Below the pieces are notes generated by a model. It made no database searches, was not told where the DNA came from, and was given only the letters and a program-made list of their open reading frames with translations. The position numbers were made by a program, and so were the translations under genes. A stretch of DNA of 64,000 bases from Actinokineospora iranica (GTDB lineage Bacteria; Actinomycetota; Actinomycetes; Mycobacteriales; Pseudonocardiaceae), in assembly GCF_900101685.1 (NCBI RefSeq), contig NZ_FMZZ01000001.1, positions 868,001-932,000 on the forward strand, in the 5' to 3' direction. This document shows, piece after piece, positions 49,753 to 60,003 of this stretch (position 1 is the first letter of the stretch; every line of letters begins with the position of its first letter).

Positions 49753-52700
49753 TCACACTTTGCGCACAACCACCCGCACGTCGACGCCTTCGCCCACCGA
49801 GCCCGCGAAGCCTTCCGCCGTGCCGTACTCGACCGCGTCGGCCAGCGTCTCGCCCATCAGGAAGTCCCGGTGGGCCTCGGCGGCGGCGACCACGTCATCG
49901 GGCGCTTCCACGGTGACCGCGATCCGGTCGGACACGTCCAGCCCGGCGTCCCGCCGGGCCTGCTGCACGACCCGGACCAGGTCGCGGGCGACCCCCTCGG
50001 CGGCGAGTTCCGCGGTGACCCTGGTGTCGAGCACGACCAGCCCGGAGCTGCCCGGCAGCTCACCGGTCGCGCCCGCGTCGGTGGCCACGAGCCGCCGCTC
50101 GTACTCGCCGTCGAGCAGTTCGACGCCCGCCGCCACGACCGCGCCCTCGACGGTGGTCGACCACTCCCCCGCCTTGACGGCCTTGATCACCTTCTGCACG
50201 TCCCGGCCCAGGCGCGGCCCGCAGGCGCGGGCGTTGACCACCAGCTCGAAGCGCCCGTGCGCGGCCACGTCGGTGGTCAGTTCCACCGCCTTGACGTTGA
50301 CCTCGTCGCGGATCAGGTCAATGAACGGCGCGAGCACGGCCGAGTCGGCCGCGGCGACCAGCAGGCTCGCCAGCGGCAGGCGCACCCGCAGCCGGTTCGC
50401 CTTGCGCAGCGCCAGCGCCGCCGAGCACACCTGCCGGACCCGGTCCATCCCCGCGACGAGTTCGTCGTCTGCGGGCAGCGCGTCCGCCTCGGGCCAGTCG
50501 GCCAGGTGCACTGACCGTCCGCCGGTAAGACCCCGCCAGACCGACTCGGCGGTAAGCGGCAACAACGGCGCGGTCAGCCGGGACACGATCTCCAGCACGG
50601 TGTGCAGAGTGTCGATCGCGTCGGTGTCACCGGACCAGAACCGGTCGCGCGACCGGCGGACATACCAGTTGGTCAGCACCTCCAGGTACTCGCGCACCGA
50701 CTGGCACGCGCCGGAGATGTCGTAGGCGTCCAGCGCCGCGGTGACCGACTCGACCAGCTGCCGCGTCTTGGCGAGCGCGTACCGGTCGAGCACGTGCGGC
50801 GAGTCCGTCCGCCAGACACCGTCCTTGCCTTCGGCGTTCGCGTAGAGGGCGAGGAAGTACCACGAGTTCCACAGCGGCAGCACCGCCTGCCGCACGGCGT
50901 CGCGGATTCCGCGCTCGGTGACCACGAGGTCGCCGCCGCGCAGGATCGGGCTGGCCATGAGGAACCAGCGCATGGCGTCGGAGCCGTCCCGGTCGAACAC
51001 CTCGTTGACGTCCGGGTAGTTCTTGCGCGACTTGGACATCTTCTGCCCGTCGTCGCCCAGGACGATGCCGTGCGCCACGCAGTTGACGAACGCGGGCCGG
51101 TCGAACAGGGCCGTCGCCAGCACGTGCATCGTGTAGAACCAGCCGCGCGTCTGGCCGTTGTACTCCACGATGAAGTCGCCCGGGTAGTGGTCCTCGAACC
51201 ACTCGCGGTTCTCGAACGGGTAGTGAACCTGGGCGAAGGACATCGACCCCGACTCGAACCAGCAGTCGAGCACCTCCGGCACCCGGCGCATCGTGGACGC
51301 GCCGGTCGGGTCGTCCGGGTTGGGCCGGGTCAGCTCATCGATGGTGGGCCGGTGCAGATCGGTCGGCCGCACGCCGAAGTCGCGCTCAAGCTCGTCGAGC
51401 GAGCCGTAGACGTCCACCCGCGGGTACTCCGGGTTGTCCGACACCCACACCGGGATCGGCGAGCCCCAGAACCGGTTGCGGGAGATGTTCCAGTCCCGCG
51501 CGTTCTCCAGCCACTTGCCGAACTGGCCGTCCCTGATGTGGCCGGGCACCCAGTTGATCTGCTGGTTCAGCTCGACCATCCGGTCCTTGAACCGGCTCAC
51601 CGCCACGAACCACGACGACACCGCCCGCTGGATGAGCGCGTTGTCGCAGCGCCAGCAGTGCGGGTACGGGTGGTCGTAGGTCTCGTGCCGCAGCAGCAGC
51701 CCGAGTTCCTTGAGGTCGCGGATGATCGGCTTGTTCGCCTCGAACACCTGCGTGCCCGCATACGGCGGCACTTCGCCGGTGAAGCGGCCGTGCGCGTCGA
51801 CCGGCACCACGACCTCGATGCCCGCCGCGTCGGTGACGGCCTTGTCGTCCTCACCGAAGGCGGGGGCGATGTGCACGACGCCCGTGCCGTCCTCGGTGGT
51901 GACGTAGTCGGCGGGCAGGATCTGGTGGGCGTTCTCGCGGCCGACGAAGAAGTCGAACGGCGGCAGGTACCGGGTCCCGAGCAGGTCGGCGCCCTTGTAG
52001 CGGCCCACGACCGGCGCGTCCTCCCCGAGTTCGCGGGCGTACGCGCCGACCCGGGCCTCGGCCAGCAGGTAGCGCCGATCGCCGGACTCCACCACGACGT
52101 AGTCGACCTCGGGGTGCACCGCGGCGGCGAGGTTCGACGGCAGCGTCCACGGGGTCGTGGTCCAGACCAGGGCGTGCACGCCGTCGAGGTCGGTTCCCGG
52201 CGCCACCAGCCGCAGGCCCACCGTGACCGCGGGGTCCTGCCGGTCGCGGTAGGTGTCGTCCATTTTGGTCTCGGTGTTCGACAGCGGCGTCTCGCAGCGC
52301 CAGCAGTACCACAGGACCCGGAAGCCCTCGTAGACCAAGCCCTTGTCGTGCAACGACTTGAAGGCCCACATGACGGACTCCATGTAGTCCAGGTCGAGGG
52401 TCTTGTAGTCGTTGTCGAAGTCGACCCAGCGCGCCTGGCGGGTCACGTAGTCGCGCCACTGGTCGGTGTAGCGCAAGACCGAGGTGCGGCACGCCTCGTT
52501 GAACTTCTCGATGCCGAACGCCTCGATCTCGCTCTTCGAGGAGAACCCAAGCTGCTTCTCGGCCTCCACCTCGGCGGGCAGGCCGTGGGTGTCCCACCCG
52601 AACCGGCGCTCGACGTGGCGGCCGCGCATGGTCTGATAGCGCGGAACGACGTCCTTGACGTAGCCGGTGAGCAGATGGCCGTAGTGCGGCAAGCCGTTGG

Positions 52701-52893
52701 CGAACGGCGGCCCGTCGTAGAAGACGAACTCGTTGTCGCCGTTGTCGCCCGCCGGGCGCGCGTCCACAGTGGCTTGGAAAGTGCGGTCGGCCGCCCAGTA
52801 GTCCAGCACGGCGGCTTCGAGCGCGGGGAAGGACGGCTGGGCAGGCACGGTCTGCGCGTCACCGGTGCCGACATGTGCCCTGGGGTAACCCAT
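49753..52893 (-). CDS. ileS: Isoleucyl-tRNA synthetase
   Basis: 1046 residues, the long form seen in M. tuberculosis (eukaryote-like type 2). HIGH-type motif HYGH at residues 70-73 in [12 protein letters not shown], the CP1 editing region, and [11 protein letters not shown] at about 617. The C-terminal half has the anticodon-binding and appended domains. ATG at 52893. A T-box leader precedes it. Type 2 IleRS enzymes are generally less sensitive to mupirocin; whether this one is cannot be read from sequence alone. Confidence 0.98.
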   Translation of the reverse strand: MGYPRAHVGTGDAQTVPAQPSFPALEAAVLDYWAADRTFQATVDARPAGDNGDNEFVFYDGPPFANGLPHYGHLLTGYVKDVVPRYQTMRGRHVERRFGWDTHGLPAEVEAEKQLGFSSKSEIEAFGIEKFNEACRTSVLRYTDQWRDYVTRQARWVDFDNDYKTLDLDYMESVMWAFKSLHDKGLVYEGFRVLWYCWRCETPLSNTETKMDDTYRDRQDPAVTVGLRLVAPGTDLDGVHALVWTTTPWTLPSNLAAAVHPEVDYVVVESGDRRYLLAEARVGAYARELGEDAPVVGRYKGADLLGTRYLPPFDFFVGRENAHQILPADYVTTEDGTGVVHIAPAFGEDDKAVTDAAGIEVVVPVDAHGRFTGEVPPYAGTQVFEANKPIIRDLKELGLLLRHETYDHPYPHCWRCDNALIQRAVSSWFVAVSRFKDRMVELNQQINWVPGHIRDGQFGKWLENARDWNISRNRFWGSPIPVWVSDNPEYPRVDVYGSLDELERDFGVRPTDLHRPTIDELTRPNPDDPTGASTMRRVPEVLDCWFESGSMSFAQVHYPFENREWFEDHYPGDFIVEYNGQTRGWFYTMHVLATALFDRPAFVNCVAHGIVLGDDGQKMSKSRKNYPDVNEVFDRDGSDAMRWFLMASPILRGGDLVVTERGIRDAVRQAVLPLWNSWYFLALYANAEGKDGVWRTDSPHVLDRYALAKTRQLVESVTAALDAYDISGACQSVREYLEVLTNWYVRRSRDRFWSGDTDAIDTLHTVLEIVSRLTAPLLPLTAESVWRGLTGGRSVHLADWPEADALPADDELVAGMDRVRQVCSAALALRKANRLRVRLPLASLLVAAADSAVLAPFIDLIRDEVNVKAVELTTDVAAHGRFELVVNARACGPRLGRDVQKVIKAVKAGEWSTTVEGAVVAAGVELLDGEYERRLVATDAGATGELPGSSGLVVLDTRVTAELAAEGVARDLVRVVQQARRDAGLDVSDRIAVTVEAPDDVVAAAEAHRDFLMGETLADAVEYGTAEGFAGSVGEGVDVRVVVRKV

Positions 52894-53115
52894 GGGTGGT
52901 GCTCCTCGTACGGATCGGTCGGACCCACACGGGGACGACTCGCGCGGGCATTCCGTGCCCTCGCGTGCCGCGGTACCACCCCGCTTGCCACCGGCGTGCC
53001 GGTGACCTCTCTCGGCCGGCTGTCACGGGCCGGTCCCGTCCGGTTCTACTGGGGCTCGCGCCCGTTCTTCCGGAGGCTCCCCGGTGATGGCCGGATCGAC
53101 GCCTGTGCCCTCAAG
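52894..53115 (-). ncRNA. T-box riboswitch (translational), ileS leader
   Basis: The T-box core GCGGGGTGGTACCGCGG is at 52984-52969, minus strand. Upstream is a short Stem I with an AUC isoleucine specifier candidate at 53088-53086. Its GGGTGGT can pair with ACCACCC at 52900-52894, directly before the ATG, which would hide the ribosome site when no uncharged tRNA-Ile is bound. This is the translational T-box known for actinobacterial ileS. The 5' limit is approximate and touches the stop of the preceding gene. Confidence 0.93.
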
Positions 53116-53767
53116 GGTAACGCGTCCCCGCAACCGATATGCCGGAGGTGACCTCCCAGCACCGCTCGGCCGCGGCGCGGATCAACAGGTACAGCACCGC
53201 GGCGTTGCAGACGTGCCAGGCGAAGTGCGTGCCCACCGGGAATCCGCCGCACACCGGCCCGTCGATGGTCCGCAAGGTCAACGAGACCGCGAACAGCGCG
53301 GCCACTACCCCGAACCTGGTCGCGTGCGCGCGAAGACCCCGCAGGTAAAGCAAGACCGCGAACACGACCATTCCCACAAGAGCGGGCAGGTAAGTGCCGC
53401 CGCCGAAGACAAGGTTCACCAGCGCCGCGAACGCCACGAACGCGGGCGCGCCCAGCCACGCCAGCCGCCAGGGCAGCCCCAGGAACCAGCGCGGGAACAC
53501 CACCACGTAGGTCAGCATGAACAGCAAGATCGGCCCGACGTCCAACGCGGCGGCCCACGTCGTGGCGACGGTGTGGAAGGTGAAGCTGCCCACCCCGATC
53601 GCGATCAGCAGGACGACGAGCGCCACCACGCTCGCGGGCGCACCCCGCCGGGCCACCTGGCGGTAGGCGACGACGGCGGCCACGAGGAACGCCACGTTCG
53701 TCAGGGCGTTGACCGGCTCGGACCAGAAGTCCGGCCCGGTGCGCTCGCAATACGCGTCGACCGGCAT
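53111..53767 (-). CDS. Ceramidase-like membrane protein (CREST superfamily)
   Basis: 218 residues, about seven helices. VDAYCERTGPDFWSEPVNALTNVAFL is the ceramidase-type N-terminus; SFTFHTVAT and the C-terminal THFAWHVCNA supply the conserved Ser/His and His-x3-His zinc-site pattern of the CREST hydrolases. Bacterial members are poorly studied and could act on lipids other than ceramide. ATG at 53767 begins this motif; a 15-residue longer start is less likely. The 3' end overlaps the start of the ileS T-box. Confidence 0.85.
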   Translation of the reverse strand: MPVDAYCERTGPDFWSEPVNALTNVAFLVAAVVAYRQVARRGAPASVVALVVLLIAIGVGSFTFHTVATTWAAALDVGPILLFMLTYVVVFPRWFLGLPWRLAWLGAPAFVAFAALVNLVFGGGTYLPALVGMVVFAVLLYLRGLRAHATRFGVVAALFAVSLTLRTIDGPVCGGFPVGTHFAWHVCNAAVLYLLIRAAAERCWEVTSGISVAGTRYP

Positions 53768-53869
53768 ATCCGCCACCCTGGCCGTCCAGGATGAACGCAG
53801 GGCGACCCGCACCCGGTGACACTTGTCACCGACCTGCGGCCTGTGACCTTGCCGATACCGGCCTGTCGA

Positions 53870-54406
53870 TCAGCTCGCGCCCGGCCGAGGCTGCTTTGCC
53901 GCCCGACTTTCCCGGTGCTTGGCGGCGAGCACGGCGTCCGGTGTGCACAGTCCGCAGGGAGTGAAGCCAAGCTGCCTGGCCTCGGACACCGGCAGGATCA
54001 GCGACTGGCGACCTGCCAGCCAATTACACCCGGTGAGGTGATACCTCGGGCGCTCATCGAGAACACGGACATCCGCGGTGAGTTCCGAGATCACCAGCAA
54101 GTCGGCGGCGTCGGTCGCCTCTTCGGCAGGCTCGTCTGCCGGATCAGCGGACACGGGCTCCTCGGGCGCCACCGGAGTGGGAGCGGGCGGTTCGACCGCG
54201 GTCGGCGGCTCCGGCTCGTCCGGTTTCGCCGCCTCGGCCGCCGCCGCACGACGGCGATTGCCCAACCAGTCGAGAAGCAGGATCGCGGCGGCCACCAGCG
54301 AGATGACGACCGAGACCCACGCCCACAGCGTGTTGGCCGTGGTGAGAGCGGCGATCAGCAGCCCGAAGGCCGCGAGCACCAGCAACAAGACGATTAGCAG
54401 CACCAT
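53870..54406 (-). CDS. Membrane protein with C-terminal Cys/His motif
   Basis: 178 residues. Two membrane helices (1-22 and 26-47), a Pro/Glu/Ala-rich linker (55-105) and a small C-terminal domain with PRYHLTGCNWL and FTPCGLCTPDA. The HxxxC...CxxC arrangement resembles small zinc-binding (Ada-like) modules. In wag31-ileS neighbourhoods of actinobacteria similar proteins occur without known role. ATG at 54406, 82 bp after wag31 on the same strand. Confidence 0.8.
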   Translation of the reverse strand: MVLLIVLLLVLAAFGLLIAALTTANTLWAWVSVVISLVAAAILLLDWLGNRRRAAAAEAAKPDEPEPPTAVEPPAPTPVAPEEPVSADPADEPAEEATDAADLLVISELTADVRVLDERPRYHLTGCNWLAGRQSLILPVSEARQLGFTPCGLCTPDAVLAAKHRESRAAKQPRPGAS

Positions 54407-54488
54407 GTGCCCCGTCTGCCTGGGCGAGCCGCCTCAGCGTCCCCGCGGACACACTCGTCCGCGCGACGACGACCCGCCCGGCTACCGG

Positions 54489-55319
54489 TCAGCCCGCTTC
54501 GGCCCGCGGGCCGAACGAGTAGCCGCTCTGCTGGCCTGCCCCACGACCGCCCTCGGTGCTCGGCGCGGCCGAACCCCGGTCGCCGAGTTCGCGCAGGCTG
54601 GACTCCAGGAAGGTCTTGAGCCGGGTCCGGTACTCCCGCTCGAACGTGCGCAACTCGTCGATCTTCTTCTCCAGCGTGGTGCGCTCTTGCTGCACCGCGC
54701 CGATGATCTCGGTGTGCTGCCGCTGGGCGTCGCGCTCGAGGGTGGTGGCCTTCTCCCTGGCCTGCCGCTCCAGGGTCTCCGCCCGGGTGCGCGCGTCGTT
54801 CAGCATGGTCTCGGCCCGCGTGCGCGCCTCGTTGACCATGGTGTCGGACTTCGACCGCGCCTCGGAGAGCAGCTGCTCGGACTTGGTCCGGGCCTCCGCC
54901 AGCATCCCGTCGGCCTCGGCCTTCGCCTCGCCGGTGAGCCGGTCGGCCATCTCCTGTGCGAGCCCCAACACCTTGGCGGCCTGCACATGGTGATCGCCGC
55001 TGCTACCCGGGCTGGTCTGCTCCAACGAGCTGGGCGGCGGGACGGGCGTCAAGCGGCGCGGCTCCTCCACCTGCCGGGCAGGAGCGACCGAGGGGCCGCC
55101 GCCGGACCGGGCGTCGTCGAGGTCAGCGCGCGCCGACTCAAGCTGCGAGTCGAGCTGCTCGACCTGCGCACGCAGGTCGTTGTTCTCCTCGATCAGGCGG
55201 GACAACTCCACCTCGACCAAGTCGAGGAACGCGTCCACCTCGTCCTCGTTGTAGCCCCGCTTGCCAATGGGAGGCTTGCTGAACGCGACGTTGTGCACGT
55301 CAGCGGGGGTCAACGACAT
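54489..55319 (-). CDS. wag31: Polar growth and division scaffold DivIVA/Wag31
   Basis: 276 residues. An N-terminal DivIVA lipid-binding domain (about 1-60; [34 protein letters not shown]) and a long coiled coil (about 105-245; repeated heptads such as [20 protein letters not shown]). A low-complexity linker sits at 70-105. It marks the growing poles and recruits the elongation machinery. The Wag31 phosphothreonine region of mycobacteria lies in the linker, but I cannot assign a site. ATG at 55319. End of the division cluster. Confidence 0.97.
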   Translation of the reverse strand: MSLTPADVHNVAFSKPPIGKRGYNEDEVDAFLDLVEVELSRLIEENNDLRAQVEQLDSQLESARADLDDARSGGGPSVAPARQVEEPRRLTPVPPPSSLEQTSPGSSGDHHVQAAKVLGLAQEMADRLTGEAKAEADGMLAEARTKSEQLLSEARSKSDTMVNEARTRAETMLNDARTRAETLERQAREKATTLERDAQRQHTEIIGAVQQERTTLEKKIDELRTFEREYRTRLKTFLESSLRELGDRGSAAPSTEGGRGAGQQSGYSFGPRAEAG

Positions 55320-55365
55320 CTGATCACCTCACGCACTCCAGGGCTGCAGGTACCCAGGTTCCCGA

Positions 55366-55650
55366 CTACCCGGGATAGGCCAGCCGCATCAGAATGAATA
55401 CGACCAACAGCAGCACCATAATCGATAGGTCCAGGCCCACGCCTCCGATCCGGATCGTCGGGATGAGCCGACGGACCAGACGTACCGGAGGATCGGTCAC
55501 TGTGTAGATGGTCTCCAGCGTTACCGCAACCCCACCCGCGGGCCGCCATTCTCGGGCGAACGTGCGGACGAGCTCCACCACGACACGCGCGGTGAGCAAC
55601 AGCCAGAAGGCGAACAACACCCAATAGACGGCAAGTAGCACTGGTTGCAC
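55366..55650 (-). CDS. YggT family membrane protein
   Basis: 94 residues with two membrane helices (about 5-28 and 73-92) and the conserved middle ETIYTVTDPPVRLVRRLIPTI. YggT proteins sit between sepF and divIVA in most Gram-positive division clusters and are thought to help membrane or division-protein placement. GTG at 55650, 19 bp after sepF. Confidence 0.93.
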   Translation of the reverse strand: MQPVLLAVYWVLFAFWLLLTARVVVELVRTFAREWRPAGGVAVTLETIYTVTDPPVRLVRRLIPTIRIGGVGLDLSIMVLLLVVFILMRLAYPG

Positions 55651-55669
55651 AGCTCAACTCTGCCATCAC

Positions 55670-56302
55670 TCAGCTTCGGGTGGCGAACCCGCCCTCCGCC
55701 AACCGCCGCTTGTCCTCCGCGGTCGGGTCGACATTGGGCGGTGAGATCAAGAACACCTTGTTGGTGACCTTGTCCATAGAACCACGCAGCGCGAACGCTA
55801 GCCCGGCCGCGAAGTCGACCAGACGCCGGGCGTCCGCGTCGTCCATCTCGGTCAGGTTCATGATCACCGGACGACCGTCGCGATAGTGCTCGCCGATCGT
55901 CCTGGCCTCGACATAGCTGCTCGGGTGCAGGGTCACGACCCGGCCGAGCGGGTAGCTCGCCGGGGTCGGCTGCTCCGCCTGCCGAAGCCGAGACGCCGGG
56001 TCACGGCGTGCGTCCATCGCAAGGGCTCCATGGGTAGGGGCGTCCGCGGGCGGGGCCCAGGTGGTGGGCCTCGCGCGGCCGCGCTCGGCGGGCTCGTAGT
56101 CGTCGATCTCGTCCCGGTAGCCCGCACGCTGGCTACCGAACCAGCGGCGCCTGCCGCTGCCATAGTCGTCGAACTCGTCGTCGGGCAAGTACTCCGGGCG
56201 GTGGCGATAGCCACGTCGGTCGTACTCGTCGGCGTCGTAGTCGTCGAGTTCCTCTGCCGGGACCATTCCGAAGTAGGCCTTCAGCTTCTGCAGCGTACTC
56301 AT
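55670..56302 (-). CDS. sepF: Cell division protein SepF
   Basis: 210 residues. N-terminal amphipathic membrane-binding helix (STLQKLKAYFGMV), an acidic Tyr/Asp/Arg-rich linker (20-110) and the C-terminal SepF domain (about 120-205; SYVEARTIGEHYRDGRPVIMNLTEMDDADARRLVDFAAGLAF). SepF tethers FtsZ to the membrane in organisms lacking FtsA. ATG at 56302; the upstream extension is not family-like. In the ftsZ cluster as expected. Confidence 0.96.
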   Translation of the reverse strand: MSTLQKLKAYFGMVPAEELDDYDADEYDRRGYRHRPEYLPDDEFDDYGSGRRRWFGSQRAGYRDEIDDYEPAERGRARPTTWAPPADAPTHGALAMDARRDPASRLRQAEQPTPASYPLGRVVTLHPSSYVEARTIGEHYRDGRPVIMNLTEMDDADARRLVDFAAGLAFALRGSMDKVTNKVFLISPPNVDPTAEDKRRLAEGGFATRS

Positions 56303-56405
56303 GGCGTTCCTCCGCGACTCCCCAAGCGTGGTCCCACGTGCGTCGACTACCACATCCCCGCACGTCTCAACCGTCGCTCCGGGGATCTTGCCTCCCGGAA
56401 CCTTG

Positions 56406-57155
56406 CTAGGGGGAGGCTAGCCCGCGCCCCCCGAGCAGAGCGGTTCCGACACGCACGCATGTCGACCCATAGTCGATCGCTATCTCGAGATCGTTACTCA
56501 TGCCGCACGACAGTTCCCGAGCAGCGGGATAGTGCTCCCGAAGCCGTTGAGCGGCACTTGCTAGACGTGCGAAGGCAGCGGAAGGTTCCATCCCGAGGGG
56601 GGCGACAGCCATGATCCCCCGGAGTCGAAGATCACTCGATCGAATGACCACATCGGCAAGTCCGCCAAGATCGTCCAGCGGGCAGCCGCCGCGCGCGGGG
56701 TCGCCGTCGACGCTGGCCTGCAGAAGGACGTCGAGCGGCCCGGTCCGCTCGCCGGACTCCCTGGCCGAGGACACCGCGCGCGCGAGCGCTTCGGCGAGGC
56801 GGGTGGAGTCGACCGACTGGACCTCGGCGGCCCAGCGGATCACCGAGCGGGCCTTGTTCCGCTGCAACCGGCCGACCATGTGCCAGCGGACAGCGGACTC
56901 CGGCCGCAGCCCGGCCACCGCCGCCGCCTTCGGACCCGCCTCTTGCTCCCGGTTCTCGGCCAGGTCCAGCACGCCGAGGTCGGCGAGCACGGCGGCGTCC
57001 TCCGCCGGAAAAGTCTTGGTGACCGCGAGCAGCCTGACCTCGGCCGGGTCGCGGTCCGCGCGGGCGCAGGCGGCGGCGATCCGGGCGCGAACCTCGGCGA
57101 GGTTGGCCGCGATCTCCGCGGCCCGATCGGCGGGAGGGGTCACCGGTTCGCTCAC
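56406..57155 (-). CDS. yggS: PLP homeostasis protein (YggS/PLPBP)
   Basis: 249 residues, a PLP-binding TIM barrel. PLP lysine in LLAVTKTFPAE, LAENREQEAGPKAA, WHMVGRLQRNKAR, LQASVDGDPARGG and LSCGMSNDLEIAIDYGSTCVRVGTALLG are the family hallmarks. It buffers PLP and amino/keto acid balance. GTG at 57155 overlaps the pgeF TGA. Adjacent to sepF, as in most actinobacteria. Confidence 0.96.
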   Translation of the reverse strand: MSEPVTPPADRAAEIAANLAEVRARIAAACARADRDPAEVRLLAVTKTFPAEDAAVLADLGVLDLAENREQEAGPKAAAVAGLRPESAVRWHMVGRLQRNKARSVIRWAAEVQSVDSTRLAEALARAVSSARESGERTGPLDVLLQASVDGDPARGGCPLDDLGGLADVVIRSSDLRLRGIMAVAPLGMEPSAAFARLASAAQRLREHYPAARELSCGMSNDLEIAIDYGSTCVRVGTALLGGRGLASP

Positions 57156-57910
57156 CGGTTCTCGCCCTGATCAACCCAGGTGATCGCGGCCAATCGCCCA
57201 GTGGTCCCTTCCCTGCGGTGACTGAACAGCGACCGTTCCTCGTTCGTGCACCGCGGGTCGATCCCGATCCGGGAGACCCCAGCGTCGGCGAGTTGGCGCC
57301 ACAGACCGGCGCGCAGATCGATGCCCGGGGTGCCCTTCCGGGTTCGGCAAGCGCTGCCGGGCAGGTGTCGCTCCACATCGGTCTGCATGGCCTGCGGCAC
57401 CTCGTAGCACTCGCCGCACACCGAGGGGCCGAGCAACACCTCGACGCGGGCGACGTCCGCGCCCGCCTCCTTCATCGCGGCGAGCGCAGCGGGCACCACC
57501 CCGACCCGAGCGCCGACGCGGCCCGCGTGGACGGCACCGACGACACCTGCCTCGGGGTCGGCGAGCAGGACCGGGACACAGTCGGCGACCAAGACGACCA
57601 GAGCGAGTCCTGGCACGGCGGTCACGACCGCGTCGGTGGCCTCCAGCGGAGCCTCCCTCGGCCCGTCGACCACCGCGGCGGTGCGGCCGTGGACCTGCTC
57701 CATCCACACCAGCCGGTCATGGTCGAGACCGAGTTCCTCGGCGAGGCGCGCACGGTTGGCCGCGACGGCCGCGGGGTCGTCCCCCACGTGATCGCCGAGG
57801 TTGAACGACTCATAGGGGGCCGAGGAAACCCCGCCGTCGCGTGTGGTGATCACCCGGCGAATCCGCAACCTGCACTCCTCAACGAGCTTCGGGAGCCTGT
57901 CCGGCTCCAA
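57152..57910 (-). CDS. pgeF: Peptidoglycan editing factor/purine nucleoside phosphorylase (YfiH/laccase-domain)
   Basis: 252 residues. Metal-site and catalytic segments: WMEQVHGRTAAVV (His), VLVADCVPVLLADPE (Cys), GAVHAGRVGARVGVVPA (His), SVCGECYEV. PgeF removes wrong L-serine-containing muropeptide precursors in E. coli; related enzymes phosphorolyse nucleosides. The start is uncertain: TTG 57910 gives a normal length, with an alternative TTG shortly before the RIRRV segment. Between yggS and the terminator of ftsZ. Confidence 0.93.
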   Translation of the reverse strand: MEPDRLPKLVEECRLRIRRVITTRDGGVSSAPYESFNLGDHVGDDPAAVAANRARLAEELGLDHDRLVWMEQVHGRTAAVVDGPREAPLEATDAVVTAVPGLALVVLVADCVPVLLADPEAGVVGAVHAGRVGARVGVVPAALAAMKEAGADVARVEVLLGPSVCGECYEVPQAMQTDVERHLPGSACRTRKGTPGIDLRAGLWRQLADAGVSRIGIDPRCTNEERSLFSHRREGTTGRLAAITWVDQGENR

Positions 57911-57927
57911 CTTAGTGCCTATAGACG

Positions 57928-57964
57928 ACCGCGAACCCCGGCGGGGAGCGCCGGGGTTCGCGGT
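57928..57964 (-). terminator. Strong terminator hairpin after ftsZ
   Basis: A perfect 16-bp stem, ACCGCGAACCCCGGCG with its complement, closed by a GGGAG loop, 21 bp after the ftsZ stop and 17 bp before the pgeF start region. It probably ends or attenuates ftsZ transcription, so pgeF-yggS-sepF may use a separate promoter or read-through. Confidence 0.82.
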
Positions 57965-57985
57965 GGTCGCAAGGCCGGGATATCG

Positions 57986-59341
57986 CTACCGGCGCATGAA
58001 CGGGGGCACGTCCACCTCGTCGTCCGGGTCCTCGGTCACCGGCACGGCGCGGTGCGGCAGGTTGCCCCGCACGCTCGGCAGCGACTGCCCCGCACTCGAC
58101 GGCGGAGCCGAGGACGTCGGCTGGTACCCGCTCGACGGCCGCGCGTGCTGGTAGCCGTCGCTCTGCGGCTGGGCTTCCTGCTGCGCGGGCTGCTGCTGGT
58201 AGGCGGGCGGCTGCTGGTACGTGGGCTGCGGCTGCGCGGGCGGCGCCGGACGCTCGACCGGCGGCGGCGGCGCCTGCCGCTGTGGCTGCTCGGGCTGCGC
58301 CTGGGTTGTCGAACCGCCCACCTGGCCCGCCTGCGCGGACACCGTGGTGTTGCGGGAGCCGAACCCGGTCGGGTCGAGCTTCTTGTGGGTCGGGCCGCCG
58401 CTGTCGAATCCCGCCGCGATGACGGTGACTCTGACCTCGTCGCCGAGCGAGTCGTCGATGACGGTGCCGAAGATGATGTTCGCCTCCGGGTGCGCGGACT
58501 CCTGCACCAGCGACGCGGACTCGTTGATCTCGAACAGGCCGAGGTCGGACCCACCGGCGATCGCCAGCAGCACGCCGTGCGCGCCGTCCATGGACGCTTC
58601 CAGCAGCGGGGAGTTGATCGCCTTCTCCGCCGCCTGCACCGCGCGGCCCTCACCCCGCGCCGAGCCGATGCCCATGAGCGCGCTACCCGCGCCCGACATG
58701 ACGCTCTTGACGTCGGCGAAGTCCAGGTTGATCAGACCGGGGGTGGTGATCAGGTCGGTGATGCCCTGGACACCGGAGAGCAGCACCTCGTCCGCCGAGC
58801 GGAACGCGTCCATCAGGCTCACACCGACGTCGCCGAGCTGCAGCAGCCGGTCGTTGGGGATCACGATGAGCGTGTCGCACTCGTTGCGCAGCTCGGTGAT
58901 GCCGTCCTCGGCCTGCTTGGCGCGCCGCTTCCCCTCGAAGGAGAAGGGCCGGGTGACCACACCGATGGTGAGCGCGCCGAGCTTGCGGGCGATCGAGGCC
59001 ACCACGGGCGCGCCGCCGGTGCCGGTGCCACCGCCCTCGCCCGCGGTCACGAAGACCATGTCGGCCCCCTTGAGGACCTCCTCGATCTCCTCCCGGTGAT
59101 CCTCGGCGGCCCGGTGGCCGACCTCGGGGTTGGCGCCCGCGCCAAGACCACGGGTCAACTCCCGGCCGATGTCGAGCTTGACGTCCGCGTCGGACATCAG
59201 CAGCGCCTGCGCGTCAGTGTTCACCGCGATGAACTCGACGCCCTTGAGGCCGACCTCGATCATGCGGTTGACGGCGTTCACGCCGCCGCCACCGATGCCG
59301 ACGACCTTTATCACGGCGAGGTAGTTGTGCGGGGGCGTCAT
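57986..59341 (-). CDS. ftsZ: Cell division GTPase FtsZ
   Basis: 451 residues, the tubulin-like Z-ring protein. GTP-binding [12 protein letters not shown], tubulin signature GGGTGTG at 103-109, the T7-loop [11 protein letters not shown] and a C-terminal half ending in a Pro/Gln-rich linker (about 330-435) and the tail [12 protein letters not shown], which binds SepF and FtsW. The linker is longer than in mycobacteria. ATG at 59341. Downstream terminator at 57928-57964; the upstream gap to ftsQ is 662 bp, unusually large, because of inserted repeats. Confidence 0.98.
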   Translation of the reverse strand: MTPPHNYLAVIKVVGIGGGGVNAVNRMIEVGLKGVEFIAVNTDAQALLMSDADVKLDIGRELTRGLGAGANPEVGHRAAEDHREEIEEVLKGADMVFVTAGEGGGTGTGGAPVVASIARKLGALTIGVVTRPFSFEGKRRAKQAEDGITELRNECDTLIVIPNDRLLQLGDVGVSLMDAFRSADEVLLSGVQGITDLITTPGLINLDFADVKSVMSGAGSALMGIGSARGEGRAVQAAEKAINSPLLEASMDGAHGVLLAIAGGSDLGLFEINESASLVQESAHPEANIIFGTVIDDSLGDEVRVTVIAAGFDSGGPTHKKLDPTGFGSRNTTVSAQAGQVGGSTTQAQPEQPQRQAPPPPVERPAPPAQPQPTYQQPPAYQQQPAQQEAQPQSDGYQHARPSSGYQPTSSAPPSSAGQSLPSVRGNLPHRAVPVTEDPDDEVDVPPFMRR

Positions 59342-59562
59342 CGAAGCCGCCTTCCTTTTCGTGGTCCTGCGGTGTGCTCTGGCCCTGGACCCTCGACCTC
59401 AACCAGAGAGTGAGAGTTATGTCAACCCCGGACCTGCAAGGAAGGTAGGCATACGGAGAGCCACGATCCAGCCGCCACGCCGTAAGCGGGCTCCATTGTT
59501 CGTCACCGTGCTGTCCACCGGGGGTGAAGATCGGCTCTGCGGGGGCTGGCTCTCGGGGGTTG

Positions 59563-59710
59563 GCTCGATGGGGTGGAGTGGTTTCTCCGGGGCCCCTACG
59601 AAGGAAGATCCCGTCGCGGGAAAGACGGGTGGGGTGCCTTCGGCCCCACGACCACGGCGAGTTCAGGGATCTTCCTTCACCCCCGAAGAAACCACTCCAC
59701 CCCATCGAGC
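59563..59710 (-). repeat. 148-bp dispersed palindromic element, copy 4 (ftsQ-ftsZ gap)
   Basis: Inverted orientation, like copy 3. Three differences from copy 1 by eye; one arm mismatch (TTTCTCCGGGG). It lies in the 662-bp ftsQ-ftsZ gap (59342-60003), which contains only this element, tandem units, the DnaA-box repeat and about 220 bp next to ftsZ without recognisable features, presumably including the ftsZ promoter. Confidence 0.93.
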
Positions 59711-59830
59711 ACCTGGCGAGCGTAGGTGCGGCCTGGGCAGAAGGCGAGTGTCCTGCTCCGCTCCCGCCGAGCATCTGGCGAGCCTCGGGCGCGACCTGGC
59801 AGGTGCTCGGGTGGACGACTCCGGCTCCCC
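59707..59830 (-). repeat. 62-bp tandem units beside palindrome copy 4
   Basis: GAGCACC at 59707 and GAGCATC at 59769, 62 bp apart, with the inverse AGGTGCTC at 59801. Near-identical in sequence to units 1 and 2 beside copy 3 (GGCGAGCGTAGGTGCGGCCT, then GTCCTGCTCCGCTCCCGCCG). Confidence 0.72.
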
Positions 59831-59941
59831 GCCGCCCCCACGACAAAGCCCGCCCGCCCTGGGGGACCGTCCCTGATCCATCCTATCGCCGCAGGTCAGC
59901 GCGCGAAAGAGGAGCAGCGACGCCTGTGGATAACTCGCGAT
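59831..59941 (+). repeat. DnaA-box repeat (second repeat family), copy B
   Basis: GCCGCCCCCACGACAAAG, CCTGGGGG, the 51-bp TATCGCCGCAGGTCAGCGCG segment and CCTGTGGATAACTCGC. A perfect TTATCCACA lies on the minus strand at 59925-59933. Same arrangement relative to its palindrome as copies A and C. Confidence 0.85.
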
Positions 59942-60003
59942 CACGGCCGCAAAGTCCCGGGCGAGGCGAGCTCACCTTCGCGGGCAGTGGCCCAGCGCTG
60001 GTG

